Positions 1-5,831 of a DNA stretch of 31,875 bases are shown in pieces. The position numbers and the translations under genes were made by a program. Source of the stretch: Rhodospirillaceae bacterium. GTDB lineage: Bacteria; Pseudomonadota; Alphaproteobacteria; Dongiales; Dongiaceae. The first letter of the stretch is position 1. Every line of letters begins with the position of its first letter. The notes beneath the pieces are model-generated. The model saw nothing but the letters and a program-made list of their open reading frames with translations. It was not told the DNA's origin and did not search any database. The stretch spans positions 1-31,875 of the forward strand of contig JADJQM010000012.1 of NCBI GenBank assembly GCA_016712715.1. Reading direction: 5' to 3'.

Positions 1-562
1 CTTATCCCGGTTCGGCTCCGACCAATTTTTGCATAGTCCGGTCCAGCCTTGCCGGCGGCGCGCGCGGCGTCGGCCACAAACCACAATCGTTGCCGAGCTT
101 GTGGCGCGCCCGCGCATGCAGCCCGGCAGATCGGCCGCCCCGGAGGCGGAGTGGGACTTTCAGGTCAGCGAATACTTGGTCGATCCACTGTCCAGCTCCC
201 GCAACCTGCTCGCCAAAGATCGTTGCAGGTTGGCACTCGCGGATGAGGCGGAACCAGTGCGGCCACAAGTGGCGCTTGTCGGCAAAGCCGCGCCGGCGTC
301 CCGTTGCGGAAAAACGGCTGGCATGGGCACGATCAGTCCAGACCGCCCTCGCGTCGTCCCAGCCGGCAAGTCGCAGCGCGTAGGACCAGCCGCCAGCGCC
401 GGCGAAGAAGTGGCATTGATCGAAGTCCCGCACGTCTCTCGGCTGGACATCGACGATTGATCTCCGATCGACGACGCCGGCGGCAATGAGCCCGTCAGCA
501 ATGAGGTTTTCGAGCCAGTCTGCTGCATATGGGTCATTCTCGTTGTAGTACGCGCCGGGCAA
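1..562 (-). CDS. C5-cytosine DNA methyltransferase, 3' end cut by window edge, frameshifted
   Basis: Modification enzyme that would methylate cytosine C5 in phage or host DNA, probably to evade restriction. The chosen start is a TTG at 562, 11 nt after the stop of the upstream gene, with a GGAG ribosome site overlapping that stop. Visible family motifs in order: YYNENDPYAADWL, the SAM-binding FAGAGGWSYAL, the catalytic SCPCQPF block (Cys of PCQ), GEQVA, and RQRLWFVAD near the edge. These lie in different frames. The PCQPF block (about 315-336) reads in frame only if one base is restored near 334 and one A removed from the A5 run at 310-314. At least one more shift lies between about 130 and 170. 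The C-terminal target-recognition part is outside the window. I am confident of the family; it is uncertain whether the gene is intact in nature or a pseudogene. Confidence 0.8.
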
Positions 563-572
563 TCGAGCGCTC

Positions 573-1156
573 CTATTTTCCCCGGCCACTCGGGCCGAAC
601 CCCGTTGCCTTGTCGTAGCATCGCGCCAGCGTCCACTTTGGCAGCTTGCGCTTGATCGCCTTGAGCGCCGCGCCGTTCGTGCGGTGCCGGAGATCGAACC
701 ACTCACGCCGCGCGAACTCTAGTTCGGCATCGCTGTATTCGGCCGGCGGGCGCCCTGGCACGTCCCGCTTGCGCGGCGAGCGCCCCGAATGCGTGATCTT
801 CTCGATTGCTTCGCGGATCATAGCATCGCGCTGCGCCAGAATGGCCGTGTGGCGCCCGCTATCCACTTCGATGATTGACGCGCCCTTGGCCTCGATATCG
901 TGGATGGCATTCCAAAGCGCAGGCGCGGGCGGTCACTGGTCTTGCCCTTCGGCGGCGCCAGCAAGTGAACTGCGTCAACAACGGCCTCGCCTCGTAGCGC
1001 CCGGATCAGCGCTACGATGCCCTCGCCGCCGTCGCCCTCGGTATAGATGACCGTATCCGTCAAGCCGAACGCGCGCAGCTTCGCCGCCTGCAAGTGTCCC
1101 GGCACTCGGGGCAGGTGGCGCACGTAGCCGCGCATCTTGTGGGGAAGTTTGGTCAT
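573..1156 (-). CDS. Resolvase-like small protein, one frameshift
   Basis: The N-terminal part (MRGYVR, then VIYTEGDGG, ALIRAL and AVHLLAPPKGK) has the layout of the serine-recombinase N-terminal fold. The usual catalytic Ser after YVR is absent (YVRHLPRVPG), so recombinase activity is doubtful. The reading frame changes at about 926: restoring one G there joins DRPRLALWNAIHDIE to a C-terminal half of about 115 residues (QRDAMIREAIEKI, GRPPAEYSDAELEFARREW) that ends at 573. The corrected length is about 194 residues. No Shine-Dalgarno precedes ATG 1156, but a TTGACA promoter lies so close that the mRNA could be leaderless. The methyltransferase follows 11 nt downstream, so the two form one transcript. 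Function is inferred only from fold resemblance. Confidence 0.6.
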
Positions 1157-1163
1157 GATTTTG

Positions 1164-1192
1164 AAAATGCACGAACGGGCTTGAAATGTCAA
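1164..1192 (-). promoter_or_regulatory. Predicted sigma70-type promoter for the leftward genes
   Basis: On the minus strand a perfect TTGACA (1192-1187) is followed after 17 nt by CATTTT (1169-1164). Transcription would start near 1157, at or next to ATG 1156, giving a leaderless or nearly leaderless message. The -35 box abuts the -35 box of the rightward promoter. Confidence 0.5.
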
Positions 1193-1209
1193 CGGCGGCG
1201 TGCTACTTT
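1181..1209 (+). promoter_or_regulatory. Predicted sigma70-type promoter for the rightward small-gene cluster
   Basis: TTGAAA (1181-1186), 17-nt spacer, TACTTT (1204-1209). It lies 47 nt before the first gene of the plus-strand cluster and touches the opposing TTGACA box at 1187-1192, forming the near-palindrome TTGAAATGTCAA. Confidence 0.5.
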
Positions 1210-1222
1210 GCGAACATGAATT

Positions 1223-1237
1223 GCGGGCATCACCCGC
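1223..1237 (+). promoter_or_regulatory. Small hairpin/operator-like inverted repeat in the early leader
   Basis: GCGGG CATCA CCCGC forms a 5-bp stem with a 5-nt loop between the rightward promoter and the GGAGG ribosome site (1243-1247). It could be an operator half-site pair or a leader hairpin. There is no T tract, so it is not a classical terminator. Confidence 0.3.
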
Positions 1238-1255
1238 TGAACGGAGGCCGGAACC

Positions 1256-1759
1256 ATGCGCGATATAATCGAACGCCTTCGCGAGACGCCGTGCAACCGC
1301 GAGCCGTTCACGCCCCAGCATGCCACCTGCCAGTGCCGCGTCGCTAACGACGCGGCGGACGAGATCGAACGGCTTCGGGATCGCCACAAGAAAGCGCTGC
1401 TCCAGGTGGAAGCCTCCGATCGGTACGCCAAGCAGGCGCGAAAGACTGACGAAATTTTTGCCGAGCGTCTGGGAACTTCCAGAACAGGCTTTTTCAGAGA
1501 CGCTTTTGAATGGCGTGAGCTGTTGAACAGAAAGGCCGCCATGCTCACCGAGCACCAGCGACATGTCCTGCAACTCGCCAGCGAACGCGAGAACGGCATC
1601 GGCAAGGGTGACTTTCCGCCCGGCTATCGACACCGCCAGCGCGGTGCATGGTGGCGCAATCTCGATCAGCTTGAGGCGCGCGGTTTGGTCGCCCGCGTCG
1701 GGCACCGCTACGTCGCCACGCCAGACGGCGACAAGGCACTATCCAAAAACTGTCACTGA
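1256..1759 (+). CDS. Small phage protein with C-terminal winged-helix-like segment
   Basis: First gene of the plus-strand cluster, 167 residues. ATG 1256 has GGAGG 8 nt upstream. The N-terminal third is charged and coiled-coil-prone (ERLRETP, then ADEIERLRDRHKKALLQ) with a Cys pair at CQC. The C-terminal third (WWRNLDQLEARGLV, then HRYVATPDGDKAL) has the helix-wing pattern common in small MarR-like winged-helix proteins, which would fit a DNA-binding regulator of the cluster. The two parts are dissimilar and might be two fused small genes. No family was recognised; the regulator role is inference. Confidence 0.6.
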   Translation: MRDIIERLRETPCNREPFTPQHATCQCRVANDAADEIERLRDRHKKALLQVEASDRYAKQARKTDEIFAERLGTSRTGFFRDAFEWRELLNRKAAMLTEHQRHVLQLASERENGIGKGDFPPGYRHRQRGAWWRNLDQLEARGLVARVGHRYVATPDGDKALSKNCH

Positions 1760-1770
1760 GGGCCGCCGTG

Positions 1771-2070
1771 ATGCTGACGAAACGCGAACGCGAGTTCATC
1801 CGCCATGCGCTCGGGCTGTCGAATCCGGATAGCCGTGGCGTTGCGTATCGCAACTACTACTATGCCCGGCGGAGACGACGTTGCTGTCACGGATTGGTGG
1901 CGAAGGGGTTGGCGGTGCATTACCCGCCCGTCGTCAGCTATCAGCCCGACGATGCGTTTATGATCACAACGGCAGGCTTTGAGGCTGCCAAGAACAAGGC
2001 CGAACGGCTTGACCGAGAGGAAGCCGAGCGCATCAAGAAAGTAGACGCCAAGGCGGCCAAGGCCGCATGA
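1771..2070 (+). CDS. Conserved small phage protein of unknown function
   Basis: 99 residues from ATG 1771; an in-frame GTG at 1768 directly before it is the alternative start. It begins MLTKREREFIRHALGL and contains RNYYYA, VAKGLAVH and DDAFMIT-AGFEAA, a pattern I associate with short uncharacterised phage proteins that look like a compact helical/wing domain. The C-terminus is a charged Lys/Ala-rich helix. It lies 11 nt after the previous gene, in the same transcript. Function unknown. Confidence 0.7.
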   Translation: MLTKREREFIRHALGLSNPDSRGVAYRNYYYARRRRRCCHGLVAKGLAVHYPPVVSYQPDDAFMITTAGFEAAKNKAERLDREEAERIKKVDAKAAKAA

Positions 2071-2088
2071 ACATCAAGGCCCGCAAGC

Positions 2089-2382
2089 ATGCCGACGCAA
2101 AAGGAAGCCGAAGCCGCGTATGATGCGGAGATAGCGCCCGCCCTGCTGAAAGTCGTCGAGCGCTGCAAGGAACTCGGCATCCACATGGTCGCGCACGTGG
2201 AGTGGTGGCCGGGCGAGACTGGCATCACTCAGCACGTCCCGGATGGCGCGAGCGTGCAGCTACGGATGACGCAACTCGCAGCTCACTCACACGGCAACTT
2301 CGACAGGCTCGGCATGAACATGCTGCGCAATTTCGACTGTAAGGCGTCAATGATCCTGCACCGCTTTGCCAGCTCCAACTAG
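2089..2382 (+). CDS. Hypothetical small phage protein
   Basis: 97 residues from ATG 2089, with AAGG about 13 nt upstream. The sequence is mainly helical at the start (KEAEAAYDAEIAPALLKVVERCKELG), then has a hydrophobic beta-like stretch (MVAHVEWWPGETG) and a His-rich middle. No signal peptide or membrane segment. Its stop is followed by the first clear copy of the recurring GAAGGAA-type ribosome motif of this cluster. Function not recognised. Confidence 0.65.
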   Translation: MPTQKEAEAAYDAEIAPALLKVVERCKELGIHMVAHVEWWPGETGITQHVPDGASVQLRMTQLAAHSHGNFDRLGMNMLRNFDCKASMILHRFASSN

Positions 2383-2396
2383 AAGGAAAGGCCCAG

Positions 2397-2606
2397 ATGC
2401 CGCGAACGATCGGACACATTGTGCCAGATATGACGATGTCGAGCCGCGAGCGCCAAGAGCAGCGAGAGATCGCAGACGCGGAGCGCGACGCGATTGAGTC
2501 GTTGCGGGAAGTGGAGAGCGATATCCGCGAACAGGCTGCGGGTGAGCAGTGCGGATGGCTCCTGGGTCTCGCTGACAAGATGCGAGACGCCCTGAAACAT
2601 CTTTGA
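2397..2606 (+). CDS. Hypothetical small charged helical protein
   Basis: 69 residues. ATG 2397 is preceded by the cluster motif GAAGGAAAGGCCC (2382-2394). The middle is a highly charged Glu/Arg-rich helix (SSRERQEQREIADAERDAIESLREVE), likely a coiled coil, and the end WLLGLADKMRDALKHL is amphipathic. It may form oligomers or bind a partner protein. No family recognised. Confidence 0.65.
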   Translation: MPRTIGHIVPDMTMSSRERQEQREIADAERDAIESLREVESDIREQAAGEQCGWLLGLADKMRDALKHL

Positions 2607-2624
2607 TCGAAAGGATTGGCCGCC

Positions 2625-2888
2625 ATGCCGACCAGCCGGTATCAGATCGCGAAGTCTCGCCGGGAGGTGAAGCGGCTTCGCGCATTGTTAGTCGAGGCCG
2701 AAGCGCGCCATGCCGCCAACGTGGCGCGCGGTGCGCGCGGCAGCGCAGAGGAAACGGGCGCGCGCGTTTACGATCTGCAAGAGTCGATACGCCTTGAATT
2801 GGAATGGCAATCACAGACGCAAGTTGAGAAGTTCTCCGGTTGGTCGCCAGCGCGCAAGGCGCGACATGATGCAAGGCACGCCAATTGA
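2625..2888 (+). CDS. Hypothetical small coiled-coil protein
   Basis: 87 residues. ATG 2625 follows GAAAGGA (2609-2615) at normal spacing; an in-frame TTG at 2616 is too close to the ribosome site to be preferred. The chain is almost entirely charged helix (KSRREVKRLRALLVEAEARH, then VYDLQESIRLELEWQSQTQVEK). Its stop TGA sits directly before the next copy of the cluster motif. Function unknown. Confidence 0.65.
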   Translation: MPTSRYQIAKSRREVKRLRALLVEAEARHAANVARGARGSAEETGARVYDLQESIRLELEWQSQTQVEKFSGWSPARKARHDARHAN

Positions 2889-2902
2889 AAGGAAACCCCG
2901 CT

Positions 2903-3145
2903 ATGACACCGCTAAACGACAAGCGATTTGAGCATTTGACGCGAGCGGGCATCCTCGTGGAGGCCGAGCGTTGCGATCTCAAGGGCGGGGTCGTTTTGCA
3001 TGCAAGAGAGCGATCGACGGACGTGGAGATCGCTCAGGCGGCTGCGCAGGCGTTCGGATATCACGCGGCGAACATCTTGCCGCGACTGAATGGATTTGCC
3101 GGATACGATTGCGTGACCATAGAAATTGTCCGCGTCAACTACTAG
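2903..3145 (+). CDS. Hypothetical small phage protein
   Basis: 80 residues from ATG 2903, placed 8 nt after GAAAGGAA (2887-2894). A longer in-frame TTG start at 2885 would place the ribosome motif inside the gene and is rejected. Mixed alpha/beta pattern (GILVEAERCDLKGGVVLHA, then EIAQAAAQAFGYHAANILPRL) ending CVTIEIVRVNY. No domain recognised. Confidence 0.65.
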   Translation: MTPLNDKRFEHLTRAGILVEAERCDLKGGVVLHARERSTDVEIAQAAAQAFGYHAANILPRLNGFAGYDCVTIEIVRVNY

Positions 3146-3156
3146 AAGGAATCGCC

Positions 3157-3405
3157 ATGCAGCCAGGCAAGCACCTGATGGCCTGCGAGATGGTCATCGA
3201 AAACGAGATCAATCATGGCGCGAAGCGCAAGGACGTTGCGCTTACGTATGCCATGACGATCAGATCGGAGTGCGCTGGTCGCCCGACTGACTGGACGCGC
3301 ATTAATGCCACGATCCTAGCCAAGTGGGGAGCGCGCGGCCTTGCTGCGGTGAAGAAGCGCGCTTGGGGTATCGTCGAGGGTCGGATCGACCCGACCGCCA
3401 ACTAG
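3157..3405 (+). CDS. Hypothetical small phage protein
   Basis: 82 residues from ATG 3157, 6 nt after GAAGGA (3145-3150). It contains the helical segments MACEMVIENEINHGAKRKDVA and RINATILAKWGARGLAAVKKRA, and is basic overall. The Trp-Gly and Lys/Arg-rich C-terminal half could bind nucleic acid, but this is only a guess from charge. It sits in the middle of a run of small genes with the same junction motif. Confidence 0.65.
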   Translation: MQPGKHLMACEMVIENEINHGAKRKDVALTYAMTIRSECAGRPTDWTRINATILAKWGARGLAAVKKRAWGIVEGRIDPTAN

Positions 3406-3419
3406 AAGGAATGCCCACT

Positions 3420-3641
3420 ATGTCGGCAGGATGGAACCGCTGCGGGCAGATGTCAGAGAAGCCTGCCCTCGAAATGACGCGCGACGAAGCCCGCCGCGAA
3501 GTGTTGAAGTTGCGGCTGCGTGTCATCGTATTGCATCGCGAGATTGATCGCGGCCGTCCCCTCACCGCAGCCGAGCAAGTTGCAAACCTAGAAGCAGGAC
3601 TAGGCCTTGAGCCTGGACGGCTCGCCAGCCTGTTTCGCTAA
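3420..3641 (+). CDS. Hypothetical small helical protein
   Basis: 73 residues. ATG 3420 is chosen over the in-frame ATG 3411, because 3411 directly abuts the GAAGGA motif and leaves no spacer. The protein is helical and charged (EMTRDEARREVLKLRLRVIVLHREIDRG) with a C-terminal LTAAEQVANLEAGLG segment. Function not recognised. Confidence 0.6.
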   Translation: MSAGWNRCGQMSEKPALEMTRDEARREVLKLRLRVIVLHREIDRGRPLTAAEQVANLEAGLGLEPGRLASLFR

Positions 3642-3659
3642 CCGAAGGAAGGCCCCACG

Positions 3660-3857
3660 GTGAAGGCTTACAAAATCAGCGTTCCGACAACTAACGCCTC
3701 GCGCGACAAGTTTAAGCTCGGCGCGACCTACATCGACTGCGCTTTCGGATTCGTGTACGTCGTAGCGCCAAATATCGAAGCCGCAGCGCGGATGGTGCCT
3801 ACAGCCGAGACGATAGAGCTTCTAGGCCCCGCCTACGTGCCGCATTCTGTCGGTTGA
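3660..3857 (+). CDS. Hypothetical small phage protein, GTG start
   Basis: 65 residues beginning at GTG 3660, 10 nt after the motif GAAGGAA (3644-3650). Alternating hydrophobic pattern (MKAYKISVP, then ATYIDCAFGFVYVVAPNIEAAARM) suggests a small beta-alpha fold. No membrane segment long enough to span a bilayer. It is the only gene of the run for which I had to accept a GTG start. Confidence 0.6.
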   Translation: MKAYKISVPTTNASRDKFKLGATYIDCAFGFVYVVAPNIEAAARMVPTAETIELLGPAYVPHSVG

Positions 3858-3875
3858 TCGAAAGGAAAGCCCGCA

Positions 3876-4250
3876 ATGGGAACCAACTACTACGCATTCA
3901 GCGACCCTTGTTCGCACTGCGGTCGTTCCGATGGTCGCGTGCACATTGGCAAGTCTAGCATTGGTTGGCAGTTCCTATTTGCCCCGCTGGATCGTGCCAA
4001 TGGCGAGGGCATCTACTCGTGGAAGGCGTGGAAACTTTACCTCGCTGATAAGCGAATCGTGAACGAGTATGGCGATGCCGTCAGTCTAGCTGAGCTAGTA
4101 GATATCGTCGAGAACAAGCAGACCAGCGGCTTGTGTGCACTGACCGCGACGCGCGATCAATACGGTCCCTACTCGGAGTCTGAACGCCGTCAGCATGAAT
4201 ACAAGGATGACGACGACTACCGCTTTTGCACAACCGCCGATTTCACATAG
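3876..4250 (+). CDS. Conserved MGTNYY-type phage protein with zinc-ribbon-like Cys pair
   Basis: 124 residues from ATG 3876 after GAAAGGAA (3860-3867). The start MGTNYYAF, followed by CSHCGRSD and VHIGKSSIGWQFLF, is a pattern I recognise from a conserved but uncharacterised phage/prophage protein family. The CxxC pair with nearby His may hold a metal. The C-terminus is acidic (EYKDDDDYRF). Function unknown; presence in many phages suggests a useful accessory role. The recognition is from memory of the family pattern, not from a search. Confidence 0.7.
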   Translation: MGTNYYAFSDPCSHCGRSDGRVHIGKSSIGWQFLFAPLDRANGEGIYSWKAWKLYLADKRIVNEYGDAVSLAELVDIVENKQTSGLCALTATRDQYGPYSESERRQHEYKDDDDYRFCTTADFT

Positions 4251-4298
4251 AGAGCCGATTGAAAGGAATGCCCGCTTCGGCGGCTCGGAGGAAATAGC

Positions 4299-4316
4299 GG
4301 ACCTTGGGAGGGGTCC
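4299..4316 (+). promoter_or_regulatory. Hairpin presenting a ribosome-binding site in its loop
   Basis: GGACC (4299-4303) pairs with GGTCC (4312-4316); the 8-nt loop TTGGGAGG holds a strong GGGAGG ribosome site 9 nt before ATG 4321. The layout would allow structure-dependent translation control. Confidence 0.35.
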
Positions 4317-4320
4317 AAGA

Positions 4321-4671
4321 ATGTGGCAACCGACAGTCACACTAACTGAGCCATCGCAGCACGAAAGGCGCGTCGTCTGGCTGGCCCTCGACAACGGCGA
4401 GGCCGTCCTTGCTGACGCATCGGCATATGTCGAGACATCGGCAGAGTATCACGCATCGACAGGCGTGTATTTGGGTCAGTCAATTCAGGACGCATGGAGT
4501 GGGTTCGTCGGTTGGAACGGGGACGTATTCGAGCGCGATGATGCAGGCTGGCACTGCTATCGGCATCCGCACGCCGACGATCGCAAAGTCCGCATAGCAG
4601 TTATCGGCTGGTTGGATGCAATCGCTGCGCGTCCCCCAGTACCCGCTGCAATGTCCGCTTCTCAGCAATAG
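4321..4671 (+). CDS. Hypothetical phage protein
   Basis: 116 residues from ATG 4321, the first Met after a GGGAGG ribosome site. The frame is open further upstream to 4195, but that would overlap the MGTNYY gene. The sequence has a Trp-rich core (RVVWLALDNGEAVLAD, DAWSGFVGWNGDVFERDDAGWHCY) and ends in RKVRIAVIGWLDAIAARPP. It looks like a small soluble beta-rich protein. Unusually, the cluster motif GAAAGGAATGCCC (4261-4273) lies 50 nt before its start instead of just before it. Function unknown. Confidence 0.6.
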   Translation: MWQPTVTLTEPSQHERRVVWLALDNGEAVLADASAYVETSAEYHASTGVYLGQSIQDAWSGFVGWNGDVFERDDAGWHCYRHPHADDRKVRIAVIGWLDAIAARPPVPAAMSASQQ

Positions 4672-4694
4672 CAACAACCGAAGGAAAGGCCGCC

Positions 4695-5057
4695 ATGGCG
4701 CCGCACATTGGCATGAAAGTTTGGCGGTTCGACCAAAACCGCCGCGTCTACAGGCTAGACGCGAATGGCCGCGCAGTAGGCGGGCCGATATGGCGCGAAC
4801 ATTGGGAGCCGCTTGAGATAATCGGGGAGACCTCGCGGTCCTGGCTGATTGGCCGGCCGGGTTGGAAGCCTCATGCAGCGGATAAGTGCGCCAAGGCCAA
4901 GTGGCCTGGGCCATACGCTACCAGCGAAGACGACATTGACCGCGCCGCATTTGTAGAAGGCCGGCATGCTCTTGCAGAGCGCGTGCATCGCTGCCGCGAT
5001 TTTACTACGCTGAAGGCAGTCGAGGCGGCGCTAGATGCAGCGCCAACAGACGATTGA
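4695..5057 (+). CDS. Hypothetical phage protein, last gene of the plus-strand cluster
   Basis: 120 residues from ATG 4695 after GAAGGAAAGGCCGCC (4680-4694). Motifs: KVWRFDQNRRVYR, WREHWEPLEIIGETSRSWLIGR and a C-terminal helical region (HALAERVHRCRDFTTLKAVEAAL). The WEPL-I-GETSRSWL pattern resembles short uncharacterised phage proteins with an SH3-like or barrel core. The stop is followed by an orphan copy of the cluster motif, then directly by the end of a convergent minus-strand gene. Confidence 0.65.
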   Translation: MAPHIGMKVWRFDQNRRVYRLDANGRAVGGPIWREHWEPLEIIGETSRSWLIGRPGWKPHAADKCAKAKWPGPYATSEDDIDRAAFVEGRHALAERVHRCRDFTTLKAVEAALDAAPTDD

Positions 5058-5072
5058 AAGGAAAAGCCCCGC

Positions 5073-5162
5073 TCAAATCAGCCGTGAGGCCACCTGAAAC
5101 GCCACTGCGGCCAGGACGAACAAGACGACCCACCAAAGGTGCTTCTTGAGTCTGTGGATCAT
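5073..5162 (-). CDS. 29-residue single-span membrane peptide
   Basis: A tiny gene starting at ATG 5162 that overlaps the stop of the preceding gene as ATGA, so it is probably translated by coupling. It starts MIHRLKKHLWW, followed by a hydrophobic stretch VVLFVLAAVAFQVA of a length that can span a membrane, and ends SRLI. The basic N-terminus followed by one hydrophobic helix matches small holin-like or lysis-accessory peptides. It is the last gene of the lysis module. The role is inferred from position and hydrophobicity. Confidence 0.5.
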   Translation of the reverse strand: MIHRLKKHLWWVVLFVLAAVAFQVASRLI

Positions 5163-5371
5163 GTCTTCGCTTTCAGGATGGAAAGCAGAACGTCCACCAG
5201 ATCTCCGGACTTGCCCGCTGTCAACGCTCCGACTGCGTAGATGATCCCTTGCAGCATCCGCTCCAAAAACGTGATGCGCTTGTCGTGGGCCTCGAGGGTT
5301 TCCTCGATCTGTTCCCGCTCCACCTCGCCAACCGTGAGGCGATTTTCCACCTCGTTCGAGTGCCAGTGCAT
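5159..5371 (-). CDS. Holin-like protein of XhlA layout
   Basis: 70 residues from ATG 5371, preceded by AGGA. An N-terminal coiled coil (VEREQIEETLEAHDKRITFLERML) is followed by a hydrophobic segment (GIIYAVGALTAG) and an amphipathic tail (LVDVLLSILKAK). This order of coiled coil then membrane segment is typical of XhlA-type haemolysin/holin partners. It lies directly downstream of the spanin genes and overlaps the 29-residue membrane peptide. The two together may form the membrane lesion that lets lysozyme act. The family assignment is by layout only. Confidence 0.55.
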   Translation of the reverse strand: MHWHSNEVENRLTVGEVEREQIEETLEAHDKRITFLERMLQGIIYAVGALTAGKSGDLVDVLLSILKAKT

Positions 5372-5398
5372 CGACGATCCTCGTCAACTGGTGGGCGT

Positions 5399-5677
5399 TC
5401 ATTTGCGCGCCTCTGCGATCTTCGGTTGGTCCACCTTGCACGGGGCCTGATAGACGACTTCTTTCTTAGCCTTGATGCTGTCCACGTAGCTGTTCTGGGC
5501 CGCGACCTGCTCTTGCATCCAGCAGGGGGCCTTGGTGGAGTTCTGGACGCGGGGCAGCTCGTCGAGCAGCTTGCTAGTCCCTGGTAGAGGGGTCTCGGTT
5601 TGCGCGCACCCGGCCAGGGGCGACAGGAGCGCGAGACTTTTCAGCAGCCTTGCGGCCGAGGTCTGTTGCTTTTTCAT
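5399..5677 (-). CDS. o-spanin (Rz1-like outer-membrane lipoprotein)
   Basis: 92 residues from ATG 5677, lying partly inside the i-spanin gene in another frame. It has a basic N-terminus, a hydrophobic stretch and a lipobox LAGC with the lipidated Cys at residue 24, leaving a mature chain of about 69 residues. That chain has two further Cys and a helical KAKKEVVYQ region. The outer-membrane lipoprotein would contact the i-spanin across the periplasm and fuse the membranes in the last lysis step. The overlap with the i-spanin (5574-5677) is the classical Rz/Rz1 arrangement and strongly supports the call. Confidence 0.8.
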   Translation of the reverse strand: MKKQQTSAARLLKSLALLSPLAGCAQTETPLPGTSKLLDELPRVQNSTKAPCWMQEQVAAQNSYVDSIKAKKEVVYQAPCKVDQPKIAEARK

Positions 5678-5831
5678 TGGCCTTCTCGATCTTGGTGACG
5701 GCGCGTGTCTCGCCGATCTTCCGTTGCTTGTGAACGTCCGCTGCACGCACTGCCACCAACGCGAAAATGATACCGACGCCGAGGGCCACCCGGCCCCATA
5801 GCGTACCGAAAAATTCGAGTAGTCCGATCAT
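5574..5831 (-). CDS. i-spanin (Rz-like inner-membrane protein)
   Basis: 85 residues from ATG 5831, which overlaps the stop of the upstream gene as ATGA. An N-terminal membrane segment (LWGRVALGVGIIFALVAVRA, about residues 11-30) is followed by a charged helical periplasmic domain (KIGETRAVTKIEKANEKATDL). This is the expected topology of Rz-type inner-membrane spanins. The last third of the gene also encodes the start of the o-spanin in another frame. Identity rests on topology, overlap and place in the lysis module. Confidence 0.75.
   Translation of the reverse strand: MIGLLEFFGTLWGRVALGVGIIFALVAVRAADVHKQRKIGETRAVTKIEKANEKATDLGRKAAEKSRAPVAPGRVRANRDPSTRD

Larger units (their letters stand above)
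2382..5070 (+). repeat. Recurring extended ribosome-binding motif at ten positions in the small-gene cluster
   Basis: Consensus GAA(A)GGAA-n-GCCC, with variation in the last part, usually placed a few bases after or overlapping the preceding stop. Copies start at about 2382, 2609, 2887, 3145, 3405, 3644, 3860, 4261, 4680 and 5056. The copy at 5056-5070 has no gene after it, and the copy at 4261 is 50 nt away from its gene. The virion genes on the other strand do not share the motif. Confidence 0.75.

Noticed and set aside
4268..4297. Nine-codon leader peptide ATG...TAG before the gene at 4321
   Set aside because: The ATG directly abuts the ribosome motif with no spacer, and the peptide has no regulatory codon pattern.
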